A stretch of 23,830 nucleotides of DNA from a virus: positions 1-23,830 of the IMG/VR virus record IMGVR_UViG_3300025767_000125. One strand, 5' to 3'. Under the pieces are notes generated by a model. The model worked only from the letters and a program-made list of their open reading frames with translations, ran no database searches and was not told the origin of the DNA. The position numbers and the translations under genes are program-made. This document shows, piece after piece, positions 8,511-17,060 of this stretch (position 1 is the first letter of the stretch; every line of letters starts with the position of its first letter).

Positions 8511-10397
8511 TTAGTTCCTAATTTTTATATCGCTTATTAAATATTTTAACTCGAATATACCACCCGTAGGCGGATATATGATACCGTCTTCTATGCTGTC
8601 ATATACTGATATTCTATTTTTACTATAAACTAGGTCTTCGTCAAGGTCATATGAGTACCCATTGCTTGTTTCATCGACTATTTTTATTATTTCTTCTATA
8701 GGAGTTATGACTGATATTACGCCTTGTGTATTTAAGACTATGTTAACAATGTTATTAACATTTATACCTTGGCCTATATTCATGTCTTCATACGGGTAAA
8801 ATTCAATTATATTTTCATATACGTCATCTAATACATCATTTATATTTAGATTTTCTTTTACTTTAACAGATAGCTCTATTTTATAGTTTATAATAGGAGC
8901 ATCGACTATATTTAACTCATCACCTATAATTCTTAATTCGTTTAAATAGTCGCTTATGTTTAATTTAAGTGCGTCGTTTGCATTTTTAAGATAACCGTTT
9001 TTATCTTTACAAACAATGAATATATCTTTTGATGAATTGCTAAATTTATTTTTTTCTACAGAAGCTTTATGAATTTTACCAAAATTTGTAGGCATTGTGT
9101 AAATTCTAGCAAGCAAGTCTTCTATATTTACAACTCTGTTTTGCATCTTCATCATAGTAGGAATTATGTATCTCGCTTCTTCTATGGAAAGACCTTCGCT
9201 ACCGCCTACAGCAGACTCAATATTATCAGGATACATAGAACCTATTACGTTGCTTATTAATATATTTTTCGTTTCAGAAGTTATATTTGCTAATTCGCTT
9301 ATATAGTCAAACTTATATACAGGCTCTACAATGCTTTGCAATTGACCAGGTTCGATATTATGACTACTTCCTCCACCGTATCTATAAGTTATAGTTAATG
9401 TGTTTCCTGCAGGACTTATTCCGAAAGCTCTAGAGTTCAATAATTTATTAGGATCAAGTGAATATCTAGTCATGTAATTTCTTCCTTTAACAGGAAGAGC
9501 AATATCACTCAAGTCTGTCAAGACGTCAGTTTTAAGTTTTGTTCCTTCACCGTTTCCAAATCTTAAAGAAGTAATATTGTTTGTTATGTCTCTTTCTACT
9601 ACAAATCTCTTAGGTGCTAGGATTAACTGGTAATAGCTTTCATTTTCATTCTTAACTGCTTTGTACACAGTATCTTGAGATAAATACTCTACTTCATAGT
9701 ACTCTTCTCCGAGATCATCTATTACTGATATTATTTCTACAACATCTTCGTTTTGTAATTGATAAGAGAGAAATCTTCCTGTCGAATCACTTTGAAACGA
9801 AGCTGTTTCTGTAGCAATTTCTCCACTATAGCATATACCTTCTTTGTATATTAATAAGTTTTGTGGAATATCATCTTCATCTCTAAATACTTCAGATACA
9901 ACATAGTCTTCTAAGCTAAAGTCAACCTCTTCATATAAAACAAAAGTTATATTAGAAGATGACTCTATTTTTGTCATAGGCATTATTTTTGGTAAAAGTG
10001 CCTTAACAGGTTTTACAATGCCTTCGTTTTCTAAATAAGCAATATCGACAGGGACATTTATGTAAAGTCTACACATTAAAACTGCGTTTGACTTTGATAT
10101 ATTATTAATTCCTGCTCTTCTTATATGCTTTTGTATATTATCAGGATTTGTAGCTAGCTCATAATCCATTTCTGCCATCTGCTGATCAATGTAAAAAGAA
10201 GTAGACTCTCCTACAAAAGAAGCAAAATCAAGAAGCATTCCGCCAAGTGAGGCTTCTGAAAAATCGTTTATTTCGCTACTAAAGTTATTTCTTGCATAAT
10301 TTAAAAGCTGATTTCTAAAATCATCAAAATTTCTACCTATAAATTTAGGTCTGTCATTTTTCTTTATTTTATTCTGTAAGTTCAGTGATGATGACAT
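8511..10397 (-). CDS. 6: Baseplate wedge protein, gp6 / baseplate J-like
   Basis: A 628-residue protein near the size of T4 gp6 (660 aa). Residues 25-110 show the family's N-terminal pattern: FRNQLLNYARNNF, then DFSEASLGGMLLDFASFVGE, then FYIDQQMAEMDYELATN, then a helix ending RRAGI. In the middle are TSLRFGNGEG, PVKGRNYMTRYS and LTITYRYGGG. After these comes the hinge region SAVGGSEGLSIEEARY with a following helix, and VNIEDLLARIYTMP. These are hallmarks of baseplate J/gp6 proteins, which form the ring of wedge arches around the hub. The start ATG at 10397 lies just after the stop of the gp25-like gene (10401), with translation probably coupled. Its position directly after a gp25 homologue is the usual W-J order of contractile tails. 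Confidence 0.85.
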   Translation of the reverse strand: MSSSLNLQNKIKKNDRPKFIGRNFDDFRNQLLNYARNNFSSEINDFSEASLGGMLLDFASFVGESTSFYIDQQMAEMDYELATNPDNIQKHIRRAGINNISKSNAVLMCRLYINVPVDIAYLENEGIVKPVKALLPKIMPMTKIESSSNITFVLYEEVDFSLEDYVVSEVFRDEDDIPQNLLIYKEGICYSGEIATETASFQSDSTGRFLSYQLQNEDVVEIISVIDDLGEEYYEVEYLSQDTVYKAVKNENESYYQLILAPKRFVVERDITNNITSLRFGNGEGTKLKTDVLTDLSDIALPVKGRNYMTRYSLDPNKLLNSRAFGISPAGNTLTITYRYGGGSSHNIEPGQLQSIVEPVYKFDYISELANITSETKNILISNVIGSMYPDNIESAVGGSEGLSIEEARYIIPTMMKMQNRVVNIEDLLARIYTMPTNFGKIHKASVEKNKFSNSSKDIFIVCKDKNGYLKNANDALKLNISDYLNELRIIGDELNIVDAPIINYKIELSVKVKENLNINDVLDDVYENIIEFYPYEDMNIGQGINVNNIVNIVLNTQGVISVITPIEEIIKIVDETSNGYSYDLDEDLVYSKNRISVYDSIEDGIIYPPTGGIFELKYLISDIKIRN

Positions 10398-10400
10398 GTT

Positions 10401-10883
10401 TTAGCTCGCTGTCTTTATATCTATTGTAACTGAATTTGTTTTGTTACCTACTATATATGTAATATTTAATTTAAAGTAAGCAGGTTCAGTATCTGTAGCA
10501 TGAATCTTTTCAGAAATATATTCTTTTAGTGTTAAAGAAGGAAAATATACAGATAGCTCATTAACTAATTGACTAACCGCTTCTTCGTCAAGATTATTTT
10601 CATCTGTAGCATCATAAAAGTCATGTATTGAAGTTCCAAAAGAAGACTGGCCTAGTTTCTCGCCTTTTTTTGTCATTAAGAAAGTTTTAACGTTATTGTT
10701 TATAGACTCTTCTAAGGTCGTGCACATTTTAAAAAGTCTGTTTTTTGATTTTTCACCTTTTTGCAATGGAAGTTTTATACCAAATACAGCATCAGAGTCA
10801 GTAGACTTTTTGTTTGTCTCGTTAATTTTTTCAATGTACTCTATAGATTTTCCTGTGTTTTTAAAGTTAAACAGCCTTGACAT
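10401..10883 (-). CDS. 25: Baseplate wedge protein, gp25 / GPW-like
   Basis: A 160-residue protein, slightly longer than T4 gp25 (132 aa). The core fits the GPW/gp25 family: FGIKLPL near residues 34-40, a helix with TTLEESINNNVKTFLMTKKG, then GEKLGQSSFGTSIHDFY (74-90, the 'GER...P-FG--L--LLF' signature), a following helix and a final strand pair ending VTIDIK. gp25-like proteins connect the inner baseplate wedge to the sheath and share a fold with type VI secretion TssE. AAAGGGG lies about ten bases before the ATG at 10883. There are 37 bases of non-coding sequence upstream containing a promoter-like element, so this gene may head its own transcript as well as belong to a longer one. The N-terminal 30 residues are an extension with no clear match. 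Confidence 0.85.
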   Translation of the reverse strand: MSRLFNFKNTGKSIEYIEKINETNKKSTDSDAVFGIKLPLQKGEKSKNRLFKMCTTLEESINNNVKTFLMTKKGEKLGQSSFGTSIHDFYDATDENNLDEEAVSQLVNELSVYFPSLTLKEYISEKIHATDTEPAYFKLNITYIVGNKTNSVTIDIKTAS

Positions 10884-10906
10884 CTATACAAACCCCTTTT
10901 CTTTTT

Positions 10907-10916
10907 AATAAATATG
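10907..10916 (-). promoter_or_regulatory. Candidate promoter element CATATTTATT upstream of the gp25-like gene
   Basis: On the minus strand the 37-base gap between the spike and gp25-like genes reads CATATTTATT followed by AAAAAG, ending about 20 bases before the gp25-like ATG. Nearly the same sequence, CATATTTAATT then AAAAA, precedes the plus-strand gene at 17148. This is the only sizeable gap in the baseplate run, so a promoter is plausible. The canonical T4 late box TATAAATA is absent here. It is assigned by position and repetition only. Confidence 0.3.
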
Positions 10917-10920
10917 TTTA

Positions 10921-12495
10921 TCAAGAAATATACGTAATCTTTGATAAAATTTTGTCAAGACTTTCATTTATTAGATTAAGCTGTTTGACTATTTCGCTGT
11001 CAGAATTTGTTTGTTTTTCTAAGCTATTATATTCAGAAAGAACAATAGGCACTTCAGAATTTAAAGTAAAAGGAGTCACTGTAAATCCAGGAGTAGGTCC
11101 TGCAACTATAATAGGAGAAGAACTTATTACTTGATGGTTGTGTTCTTTTATTTCTGCAAGTGTCAAGTTAATAATAGAAAGAGTTTGTTTTTGAATTTGT
11201 ATAAGTTCTTCTATTACAGCTTTTAGTGAATTACCTTTTACAGCACTTTGCAAGTTATCTTTTCCTAAAAAGATATTAGAACTATTAATAATAGTTTTAC
11301 TAGCTGACATGCTTATGTTTGTTTCATGCAACTTTATGTTTGAACCAAGCTTTGAAAGATTTATTTCACCTTCATCTAAAGAAATTAAATTTATATTGTC
11401 TGATATTGCATTTATTGTAGGTACGGATTTTTCAGGTAATGCTTTAAAAACAGATGTTTTTTCTTTATATTTTGTCTTTGAATTTTCATAAAGATTTTTT
11501 AAATCTTCTATTACATCATGTCTTTCTGTAGATAAATTTACAAAGTAATCATTTTGAATATTTAAATTGTTTTCTAGCTCTAACACTTCTATTTTTGATG
11601 CGTCATCTTTTTTATTATATAAAAGAGACAAGTTTGTAGTTTTATTAGATATTCTTGTTCCATCTGGAAGCAAAGAATCTTTATTTGCAAAAAAATTTAA
11701 ATTTAAATTTGTCTGAATTCTTGTGTCGTTTATACATGTTACTTCATTTGTAGTGTCTATATAGTTTTTCTTAAGTGATAAAAAATCATCACTGTCTATA
11801 GAATAAGCGTCTTTAAAAGAGTGAGTTATTCTTTTTCTACTACCTACTCCTGCAACTATGTTTACAGCTGACATTTGATTGCTGTGTTCACCTAAATTAA
11901 TTACATTATTAGTAGAGCCTCTTATACTTAAATCTTGATGTTTAATAGGATAGTGTCTTTGAATATGTTTGTTTGAATTATTAAAAGTTAAAAATTGACT
12001 GTTGTCTAGTATATCTTGACTTTTAAAACTGTCGTAAACATTAGAAAATATTTCTACAATATTTGATTCTTGAGGTATCTTCTTTTCTCTTGCGTTTTTA
12101 TAGTTATATTGTACAACTCTGTCTCTATCACTAAATGTGTACGTAGTGTCTTCAGTATAATTTAAACCATGTGGCCTAGAAAGCCAGTAACCACTTACAA
12201 GTGTGTTGTTTTCTCTATAAGGATATACCCATACTTGTTCGCATGGCTTTATAGAAAAAGCAATATGCGAAGAGAAAAAAGGAAGACAGATATATTTGTC
12301 ACCAGTTTTAACATCTTCACAAAATACTGAATTTACAGGTAGAGTTTTTAAAAATAAAACACTATTACTGTTTTCAAAGTCAAGATCGTTTTTACTACTA
12401 AAATCAAGATATTCACCAGTTAAATTAACTAAGCTGTCAATATCTGAGTACAATTTTTCATCTAAAACTACATCTATTCTGCATTTTAAAAACAT
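10921..12495 (-). CDS. Baseplate spike / hub protein, gp5-like OB-fold type
   Basis: A 524-residue protein. Residues 1-135 look like an OB-fold barrel: MFLKCRIDVVLDE, VFCEDVKTGDKYICLPFF, CEQVWVYPYREN, SGYWLSRPHG. This is the usual start of phage central-spike or gp5-like proteins (the 'P-GE-VWV--G-GYWLSR' pattern). Residues about 365-480 hold short repeating strands (EGEINLSKLGSNIKLHE, ISMSASKTIINSSNIFLG) followed by SAVKGNSLKAVIEELI and HNHQVISSSPIIVAGPTPG, typical of the beta-helical end of membrane-puncturing spikes. No lysozyme domain is present, unlike T4 gp5. It is the first gene of the baseplate block as transcribed, eight bases after the small-terminase-like gene. The Shine-Dalgarno is weak (GAGA). 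Spike function is well supported by pattern and context. Confidence 0.72.
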   Translation of the reverse strand: MFLKCRIDVVLDEKLYSDIDSLVNLTGEYLDFSSKNDLDFENSNSVLFLKTLPVNSVFCEDVKTGDKYICLPFFSSHIAFSIKPCEQVWVYPYRENNTLVSGYWLSRPHGLNYTEDTTYTFSDRDRVVQYNYKNAREKKIPQESNIVEIFSNVYDSFKSQDILDNSQFLTFNNSNKHIQRHYPIKHQDLSIRGSTNNVINLGEHSNQMSAVNIVAGVGSRKRITHSFKDAYSIDSDDFLSLKKNYIDTTNEVTCINDTRIQTNLNLNFFANKDSLLPDGTRISNKTTNLSLLYNKKDDASKIEVLELENNLNIQNDYFVNLSTERHDVIEDLKNLYENSKTKYKEKTSVFKALPEKSVPTINAISDNINLISLDEGEINLSKLGSNIKLHETNISMSASKTIINSSNIFLGKDNLQSAVKGNSLKAVIEELIQIQKQTLSIINLTLAEIKEHNHQVISSSPIIVAGPTPGFTVTPFTLNSEVPIVLSEYNSLEKQTNSDSEIVKQLNLINESLDKILSKITYIS

Positions 12496-12503
12496 TTTTT
12501 CTC

Positions 12504-12872
12504 TTATTGGTTTATTTTATTAAATATGTCATCCTCTGATATTGTCTCTGATTTTTCTTGCTCTTTTGAAATAAGCTCTGCAAGCTTTAAAATCTGGTCG
12601 TTAGACTTTGACATTCTTTCTAAATATTTTGATATTACTGCGCCTATATTCATGTGATCGTTAAGGCCACCTGAAAGATTCAAGTAAGCATCAGTAAACA
12701 TCATTTTTGCTTTCTCTCTATCTTCTAGCGAGTTTTCGTATATTTCTTTCCATAGATGCTTTTTTTTATCTTCTATAGAATCTATATTATCTAAAAGATC
12801 TGAGAAGTTTTTTATTTTTACTTCTTTTTCATTTTGCTTGTCAATTTTTTTTGATATATCTTCGACGTTCAT
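12504..12872 (-). CDS. Probable terminase small subunit, gp16-like
   Basis: A 122-residue, almost wholly helical, charged protein. The central part reads LWKEIYENSLEDREKAKMMF, then a helix to DHMNIGAVISKYLERMSKSN and a final DQILKLAELISKEQEK. T4-type gp16 proteins share this layout: a helix, a short break followed by a residue pair like 'DH/RH', then a helix ending 'MT-N-EILKLHK'. In T4-like phages gp16 forms the ring that recognises DNA for packaging. The gene overlaps the sigma-factor gene by four bases (ATGA), so expression is coupled. The large terminase is not in the window. Alternatives are a late-transcription co-activator (gp33-like, which would fit next to a gp55-like gene) or an unrelated small helical protein. 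I find no gp33 signature. Confidence 0.45.
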   Translation of the reverse strand: MNVEDISKKIDKQNEKEVKIKNFSDLLDNIDSIEDKKKHLWKEIYENSLEDREKAKMMFTDAYLNLSGGLNDHMNIGAVISKYLERMSKSNDQILKLAELISKEQEKSETISEDDIFNKINQ

Positions 12873-13603
12873 TTTTTATAGTCCTCTAGGTTTACAAGCT
12901 TGTCTTCGCCTTGTATTTCTCTATATATTTTTCTTATTCTAGACAAAGAGCTACTAAGCTCAGCGTTATTAAGTCCTGATATTTCTCTCATGTAAACAAA
13001 AACTGCACGTTTATTAAAAAAGTTAACTTTATCGATATTATCGTAAAGATGACGTATAGCCTCTACACACTTTTTATCTCTAGGTGACTTTATTTTGCAT
13101 TCTATAATGTCTATTACCTTATAAATTCCTACAATAAAGTCTTCTCTGTCGTCTGCAGGATCTTCTTCAACAATATTGTCTCCAAACAAAAACTTCTTTT
13201 CTTCTTTTGTTAGTGACTCATGATTGTTTATGTCTACATTTCTTTTATAGTTTTTGTAAAGTCTTCTAGACTGTATAGTTAACCAGTTTTTTGCAACAAC
13301 ATTAAAGTAAGAAAATGCTTTTGTTCCTTTGCTTTCATCCCATTTATGTATTGTCTCAAATAAAAATGAAACACAATCAGACTTAAAATGATCCATTTCT
13401 TCGCCAAAGCTTTTATAGTTATAGACTGTTACTAAGTTGCATACTAATTCTGTAAAAGCTGGATGTATATATTTTTCATATATTCGATTTTTTTCAAAGT
13501 CAGAGCTACAATTTTTAAACTTTATTATATAACCTTCTGTGTCTTTAGTAAAGTAGTAGTTTGACTTCTTTTTTTTTTGAATAATATTTTCTTTTTCTTC
13601 CAT
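12869..13603 (-). CDS. 55: Late-transcription sigma factor, gp55-like
   Basis: A 244-residue protein with a sigma-70 region 2 signature: HKWDESKGTKAFSYFNVVAK at about residues 87-106, then NWL and a basic helix RRLYKNYKR. The 'F/WD-SKGTKAFSYFN-IAKNW' string is highly characteristic of T4 gp55-type sigma factors. These direct host RNA polymerase to late promoters with the help of the sliding clamp and a co-activator. The C-terminal half is helical (VRDKKCVEAIRHLY-like, MREISGLNNAELSSSLSRIRK) and may act as a reduced DNA-binding or clamp-contacting part. T4 gp55 is 185 aa, so this version is longer. It is separated by one base from the small membrane-protein gene and overlaps the next gene by four bases. 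A run of ten A's lies in codons 9-12. Confidence 0.85.
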   Translation of the reverse strand: MEEKENIIQKKKKSNYYFTKDTEGYIIKFKNCSSDFEKNRIYEKYIHPAFTELVCNLVTVYNYKSFGEEMDHFKSDCVSFLFETIHKWDESKGTKAFSYFNVVAKNWLTIQSRRLYKNYKRNVDINNHESLTKEEKKFLFGDNIVEEDPADDREDFIVGIYKVIDIIECKIKSPRDKKCVEAIRHLYDNIDKVNFFNKRAVFVYMREISGLNNAELSSSLSRIRKIYREIQGEDKLVNLEDYKK

Positions 13604-13604
13604 T

Positions 13605-13886
13605 TTACATTTCTTCTTCTTCCAACTCTTGAAGCGAAAGTTTTGCTGCTACCTCAATTACTGCTTGTCTTGCATCTTTTATGTCATTAAGGACTTGCCT
13701 TATTTCTCTACTGTCATGAAAAATAGGTATTTGCAATACCTCATTTATTTTCTCGTATTTTTCATCAAGAATTTCTAAACTTTGCTCAATGTTTTGCTGT
13801 ATGCTAATTATTATAATCGCAAACTTAACACAGTAAAAGATACTAATTGCAAGCATTAAACTTAACAATATCACTGCATATATCAT
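13605..13886 (-). CDS. Small membrane-anchored coiled-coil protein
   Basis: A 93-residue protein with one strongly hydrophobic N-terminal segment (about 2-28, AVILLSLMLAISIFYCVKFA and following isoleucines). It is followed by a helical, heptad-like region (IEQSLEILDEKYEKINEVL), a short break with PIFHDSREI, and a second helix (VLNDIKDARQAVIEVAAKL). The end is very acidic. There is no cleavable signal motif, so it is probably an inner-membrane anchor with a cytoplasmic helical tail. Similar short proteins with a TM segment followed by two helices occur near late-gene regulators in T4-like phages, but I do not know a function. It overlaps the upstream glycosyltransferase gene by four bases (ATGA) and precedes the sigma gene by one base. 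Confidence 0.7.
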   Translation of the reverse strand: MIYAVILLSLMLAISIFYCVKFAIIIISIQQNIEQSLEILDEKYEKINEVLQIPIFHDSREIRQVLNDIKDARQAVIEVAAKLSLQELEEEEM

Positions 13887-15004
13887 TTTACACCTACTAA
13901 TTCTTTGTACATTGACATTATCTCAGTTTTTCTGTAAATGTTTAAAGTATTACATGATTTTAATTTTGATAGTTGATCAAAAAAAGAAGATTTGTTATAT
14001 AAAGCCCATTCTGAATTTTTCTCTATAAAAGGCAAATTTATTTTTACTTTTTGCAACGAATAGTCTACAGGATAATACCCGTCATAATAGCTTAAATATT
14101 CAGTGTGTGCTGACCAGTTTGTTGCTATTACAGGTATTGCTGATACTGCTGCCTCAAGTGCGGGTATACAAAAACACTCTCCTTTTGTTAGCAGTATAAA
14201 AGCTTTTATAAAACTATTATCATATAACTTTCTAGTTTCATAGTCTGTAAGAGTTCCAGTAATAAATACAACGTCAATATATTTGCCATTAGAAAATATT
14301 TCTTTATAAAAACTTTCTTTAAACATACTAATGTCTCTGCTGCTGTTATGTCCTATAGAAGTTTTTATAAAAACTGTGCAACTTTCTGTTTTTGTTCTAT
14401 AATATTCATTAATATCACTTAACGTTGACAAAATAGACTTTCTGTCTTTAAAATTTTCAAATGAAGAAGTCTTGCCTACTATAAGATAATTGTCTAATGT
14501 ATCACAGTTTTTGTAAAAATCAAGTTTTTTAAATTCATTGTCAATATAGAATTCTTCACTTAAAAACAAAGGAATTACATCAATATCAGTAGTTATATCA
14601 ATATTATTAATTTTTGCTGAAGTTATAAAAGAAGATTTTGCGTGTGAAGAAGGTACAATTACTCTATTCATATTGTTTACAAATTCTAACCAAGACTTTT
14701 CGCAAAAAGTTGTTTCTATTCCTGCTGTTACACCTATATTGTATGACGCAATATTTTTATTCCACTCATTAGGAAGCAAAACTTGAAATGATATGTCATA
14801 ACTGTCAGACTTTTTATGACAATACTGTAGTATTTCTTTTGATTTTTTTTTGTTTACAAGATATGATCTAATATCATCACCCCATCTTGTATCCTCAACA
14901 TATAAATCTATGTCTAATACTTTTAGTGACTCAAATACTTGTCTTGCATGATTGCCGTACCCTGTAGAAGTAAGCAGAGGACCTCTTAAAAGAACTTTCT
15001 TCAT
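13883..15004 (-). CDS. Glycosyltransferase, GT-B fold (GT4-like)
   Basis: A 373-residue protein with a GT-B layout. The N-terminal strand VLLRGPLLTSTGYGNHARQV at residues 4-23 forms the acceptor-side loop. IVPSSHAKSSFITS at 116-129 is the typical 'V-SE/SW---' motif. A nucleotide-sugar domain follows, with YLIVGKTSSFENFKDRK and LTKGECFCIPALEAAVSAIP. The E-x7-E pair (Glu276 and Glu284) is the donor-binding motif of GT4-type retaining enzymes. It would transfer a sugar from a nucleotide sugar in the cytoplasm. The acceptor cannot be read from sequence; virion proteins, phage DNA or host surface glycans are all possible. ATGA overlaps on both sides couple it to a second glycosyltransferase and to the membrane protein. 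No signal peptide or TM segment is seen. Confidence 0.82.
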   Translation of the reverse strand: MKKVLLRGPLLTSTGYGNHARQVFESLKVLDIDLYVEDTRWGDDIRSYLVNKKKSKEILQYCHKKSDSYDISFQVLLPNEWNKNIASYNIGVTAGIETTFCEKSWLEFVNNMNRVIVPSSHAKSSFITSAKINNIDITTDIDVIPLFLSEEFYIDNEFKKLDFYKNCDTLDNYLIVGKTSSFENFKDRKSILSTLSDINEYYRTKTESCTVFIKTSIGHNSSRDISMFKESFYKEIFSNGKYIDVVFITGTLTDYETRKLYDNSFIKAFILLTKGECFCIPALEAAVSAIPVIATNWSAHTEYLSYYDGYYPVDYSLQKVKINLPFIEKNSEWALYNKSSFFDQLSKLKSCNTLNIYRKTEIMSMYKELVGVK

Positions 15005-16230
15005 ATTTTTGTAACTCTATACTTTGTTTTATTTTTCCAATTAACAATTGTTTTTTCTATTGACACGTCCCAGTCTATTATCATTTTACCATAACTAAAC
15101 TCTTCAGAAGCGTATTTGTAGCTTTTTTCACAAATACTTTCATATTCTTCTTTTTTGTTTTTCCAAATGTCGTAAAGCTTAAATATAGAATTTGATATAT
15201 TTTCATGTGAAGCAAAGTCTTCATAGATGTAATGGACTTCTTGATTACCATTAATCACAGAAACATCTGGATATATCGCGACACCATTTTCTGTGCCATC
15301 ATTATGGTTTATTATTTGTCTCTTCAGCCCGCCTGTAACCATTGCAATTCCAGGCTTTTTGCAGCAAAGACCTTCTAATATATTTAATCCAAAACCTTCA
15401 GCGTGACTAATGTTTATTGTTGCATCACTAATATTATACATTACGTTAATAAGAGAATTATTTAATTTATCTACAGAAAACTTTACATTTTTAGTAATGT
15501 TTAAATACTCTGCTATTTCTTCAAGATTATATCCTGATGGGTTGTTAACGTCTGTATGCATAATTAGTATTGCATCTTTTTCTATTGTTTTGTCTAAAAA
15601 CTTTTTCCAAGAAAACAATAGGTCTGCGCCTCTTTTTCTTAGTATGTTTCTGTTTATCCATAAAACTATAAACTTGTTTTTTTCTTCACCCAATATAGCT
15701 TCTTTGTTTTTAAAAATATCTTTCTTTTCCATTGGATATAACACGGTATTTGGTATACTGTGTGGTATAAAAGATGTTTTATTAGCAAAATTTTCTTTGC
15801 ACATTTCGTAAGTTAAGTAAGAGTGACAGTTTATTTGATCAACACTGTCGTAGACATAATCATTAAATCTAGGAGTTGGCATATTATCCCACACGTGCCA
15901 ATATATTATAGGACAAAACTCTCTTATGCTTTGCTCTCTATTGAAAATACTACTAAAAAATCTAGGATCATTAACAAGAATAATTGCATCTATATGATTT
16001 AATGAAACATATTCTAGAACTTGATTTCCTGTAGGAAATCCTACGTTATAAATTATTTTTAGATTTTCATTAATAATTTCTGTTTTGTTTTCGCCACTTA
16101 CTACTACTCCTATTTGAGTTATATTATATTTGCCTGTGCTTATCAAACCTTGAGTCAAATATAAAGATTGCAATGCAACGCCTGAAGTTGTTTTGATGTT
16201 GTCACTTATAAGCAATATATTTTTCTTCAT
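15001..16230 (-). CDS. Glycosyltransferase, GT-B fold (GT4-like)
   Basis: A 409-residue protein. The N-terminus NILLISDNIKTTSGVALQSL (4-23) is the classic first strand and glycine loop of GT4-type enzymes. The middle has IYWHVWDNMPTPRFND and SFIPHSIP (153-160), followed by the second Rossmann domain: FIVLWINRNILRKRGADLLF (187-206), ILIMHTD, and ISHAEGFGLNILEGLCCKKP (274-293). The E-x7-E pair is Glu278 and Glu286. It is related in type to the neighbouring glycosyltransferase (13883-15004), but the two are too different to be a recent duplication. Four-base ATGA overlaps join it to the nuclease gene upstream and to the second glycosyltransferase downstream. Substrate and acceptor are unknown; no membrane segment is present. 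Confidence 0.83.
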   Translation of the reverse strand: MKKNILLISDNIKTTSGVALQSLYLTQGLISTGKYNITQIGVVVSGENKTEIINENLKIIYNVGFPTGNQVLEYVSLNHIDAIILVNDPRFFSSIFNREQSIREFCPIIYWHVWDNMPTPRFNDYVYDSVDQINCHSYLTYEMCKENFANKTSFIPHSIPNTVLYPMEKKDIFKNKEAILGEEKNKFIVLWINRNILRKRGADLLFSWKKFLDKTIEKDAILIMHTDVNNPSGYNLEEIAEYLNITKNVKFSVDKLNNSLINVMYNISDATINISHAEGFGLNILEGLCCKKPGIAMVTGGLKRQIINHNDGTENGVAIYPDVSVINGNQEVHYIYEDFASHENISNSIFKLYDIWKNKKEEYESICEKSYKYASEEFSYGKMIIDWDVSIEKTIVNWKNKTKYRVTKI

Positions 16231-17060
16231 TTACAATGCTCCGTATCCCTAAACTCACAAAACTTACAAGAGTTTCTGTTTTTTATAAACATTTTTTTAT
16301 TTACTGTATTTACCATGCTTCTTACAAGCTTTTGAGATTTCTCTAGTATTACAGGTCCTGCTGAAACTTTTATAAGCTGACATGACTTTTCTTGTTTTGT
16401 TACTTTTTTTAGAAGAACAAACGCACATGAAATATTCTTCATTTCAATATTATGCTTTTTTCCCCAAAAATATTTATAAAGCACAACCTGAGCATGCATA
16501 TTAAAGTCGCGCTTTTTCTCTGTATCCCATCCTCTAGCTGACGCTGTTTTCCAGTCAATTATCCAGTATTTATCTTTTTCAGGAGTTTTTCCAGGCACCT
16601 TAATTATACAGTCTATAAATCCTTTAAACTTTGGAAAGTTTTCTTCTACGTCCTCATATAATGCTTCCTCAGCTGAAACATATTCCCAGTTAGGAAAGTT
16701 TTCTTCAAGAAATGCAGGTAGCGCAGATATGCATGTTTTTGCCCACATTATCCATTTATCTACATTATTATGTTTATATACCCACCCATTTCTTTTTGCA
16801 CTTATAGTCTGAAGCTGAACGAAATCCTCTGAGTCAAATCCACACTGGTCCCATGCTTCTACTATTTTTTCTTCTAATTCTTTTAGCTTTAACTGCCTTG
16901 TTTTTAAATAGTGCTCGCAAGCATCATGAACTATTGTGCCATAATGAAGATGAGGAGACTCTTCAAATGTTTGTATTTTATCTATATATACTAGTTTGTG
17001 GCGCCAGCCGCACTCTTTCCATTGTTTAATTTCAGAATAAGAAACATGTTCTTTGAGCAT
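16227..17060 (-). CDS. PD-(D/E)XK nuclease, RecB/Cas4-like with 4-Cys iron-sulfur site
   Basis: A 277-residue protein with a full RecB-family nuclease set. The N-terminus has SYSEIKQWKECGWRHKL with Cys17, then GTIVHDACEHYL with His45. Next come FKGFIDCIIKV (Asp150), YWIIDWKTASARGW (Asp169 and Lys171, the D-x-K core) and the QVVLYKYF motif (Gln191, Tyr195). The C-terminal NSCKFCEFRDTEHC supplies Cys265, Cys268 and Cys276. One early cysteine plus three late ones is the AddB/Cas4 arrangement that holds a 4Fe-4S cluster. Such phage proteins are single-strand or 5' exonucleases acting in recombination and DNA repair. No cas1/cas2 or repeats are nearby, so a CRISPR role is not supported. It heads the minus-strand operon after the divergent intergenic region; the ribosome binding site is weak (AGAGAG). 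Confidence 0.82.
   Translation of the reverse strand: MLKEHVSYSEIKQWKECGWRHKLVYIDKIQTFEESPHLHYGTIVHDACEHYLKTRQLKLKELEEKIVEAWDQCGFDSEDFVQLQTISAKRNGWVYKHNNVDKWIMWAKTCISALPAFLEENFPNWEYVSAEEALYEDVEENFPKFKGFIDCIIKVPGKTPEKDKYWIIDWKTASARGWDTEKKRDFNMHAQVVLYKYFWGKKHNIEMKNISCAFVLLKKVTKQEKSCQLIKVSAGPVILEKSQKLVRSMVNTVNKKMFIKNRNSCKFCEFRDTEHCK

Noticed and set aside
13569-13578. Run of ten A's (minus strand) in codons 9-12 of the sigma gene, containing an A-AAA-AAG slippery heptamer in frame
   Set aside because: A -1 shift meets a stop about eight codons later and would give only a peptide of some twenty residues. No downstream frame is gained. It is a possible slippage or sequencing-error site but not a programmed frameshift by what can be seen.
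13883-16230. The two neighbouring glycosyltransferases as a recent tandem duplication
   Set aside because: They share only the general GT-B layout and E-x7-E motif. N-terminal loops, lengths and intervening sequence differ throughout.
16227-17060. Cas4-like 4-Cys nuclease as a sign of a CRISPR system
   Set aside because: There are no repeats, spacers, cas1 or cas2 in the window. RecB/Cas4-type nucleases are ordinary in phage genomes.
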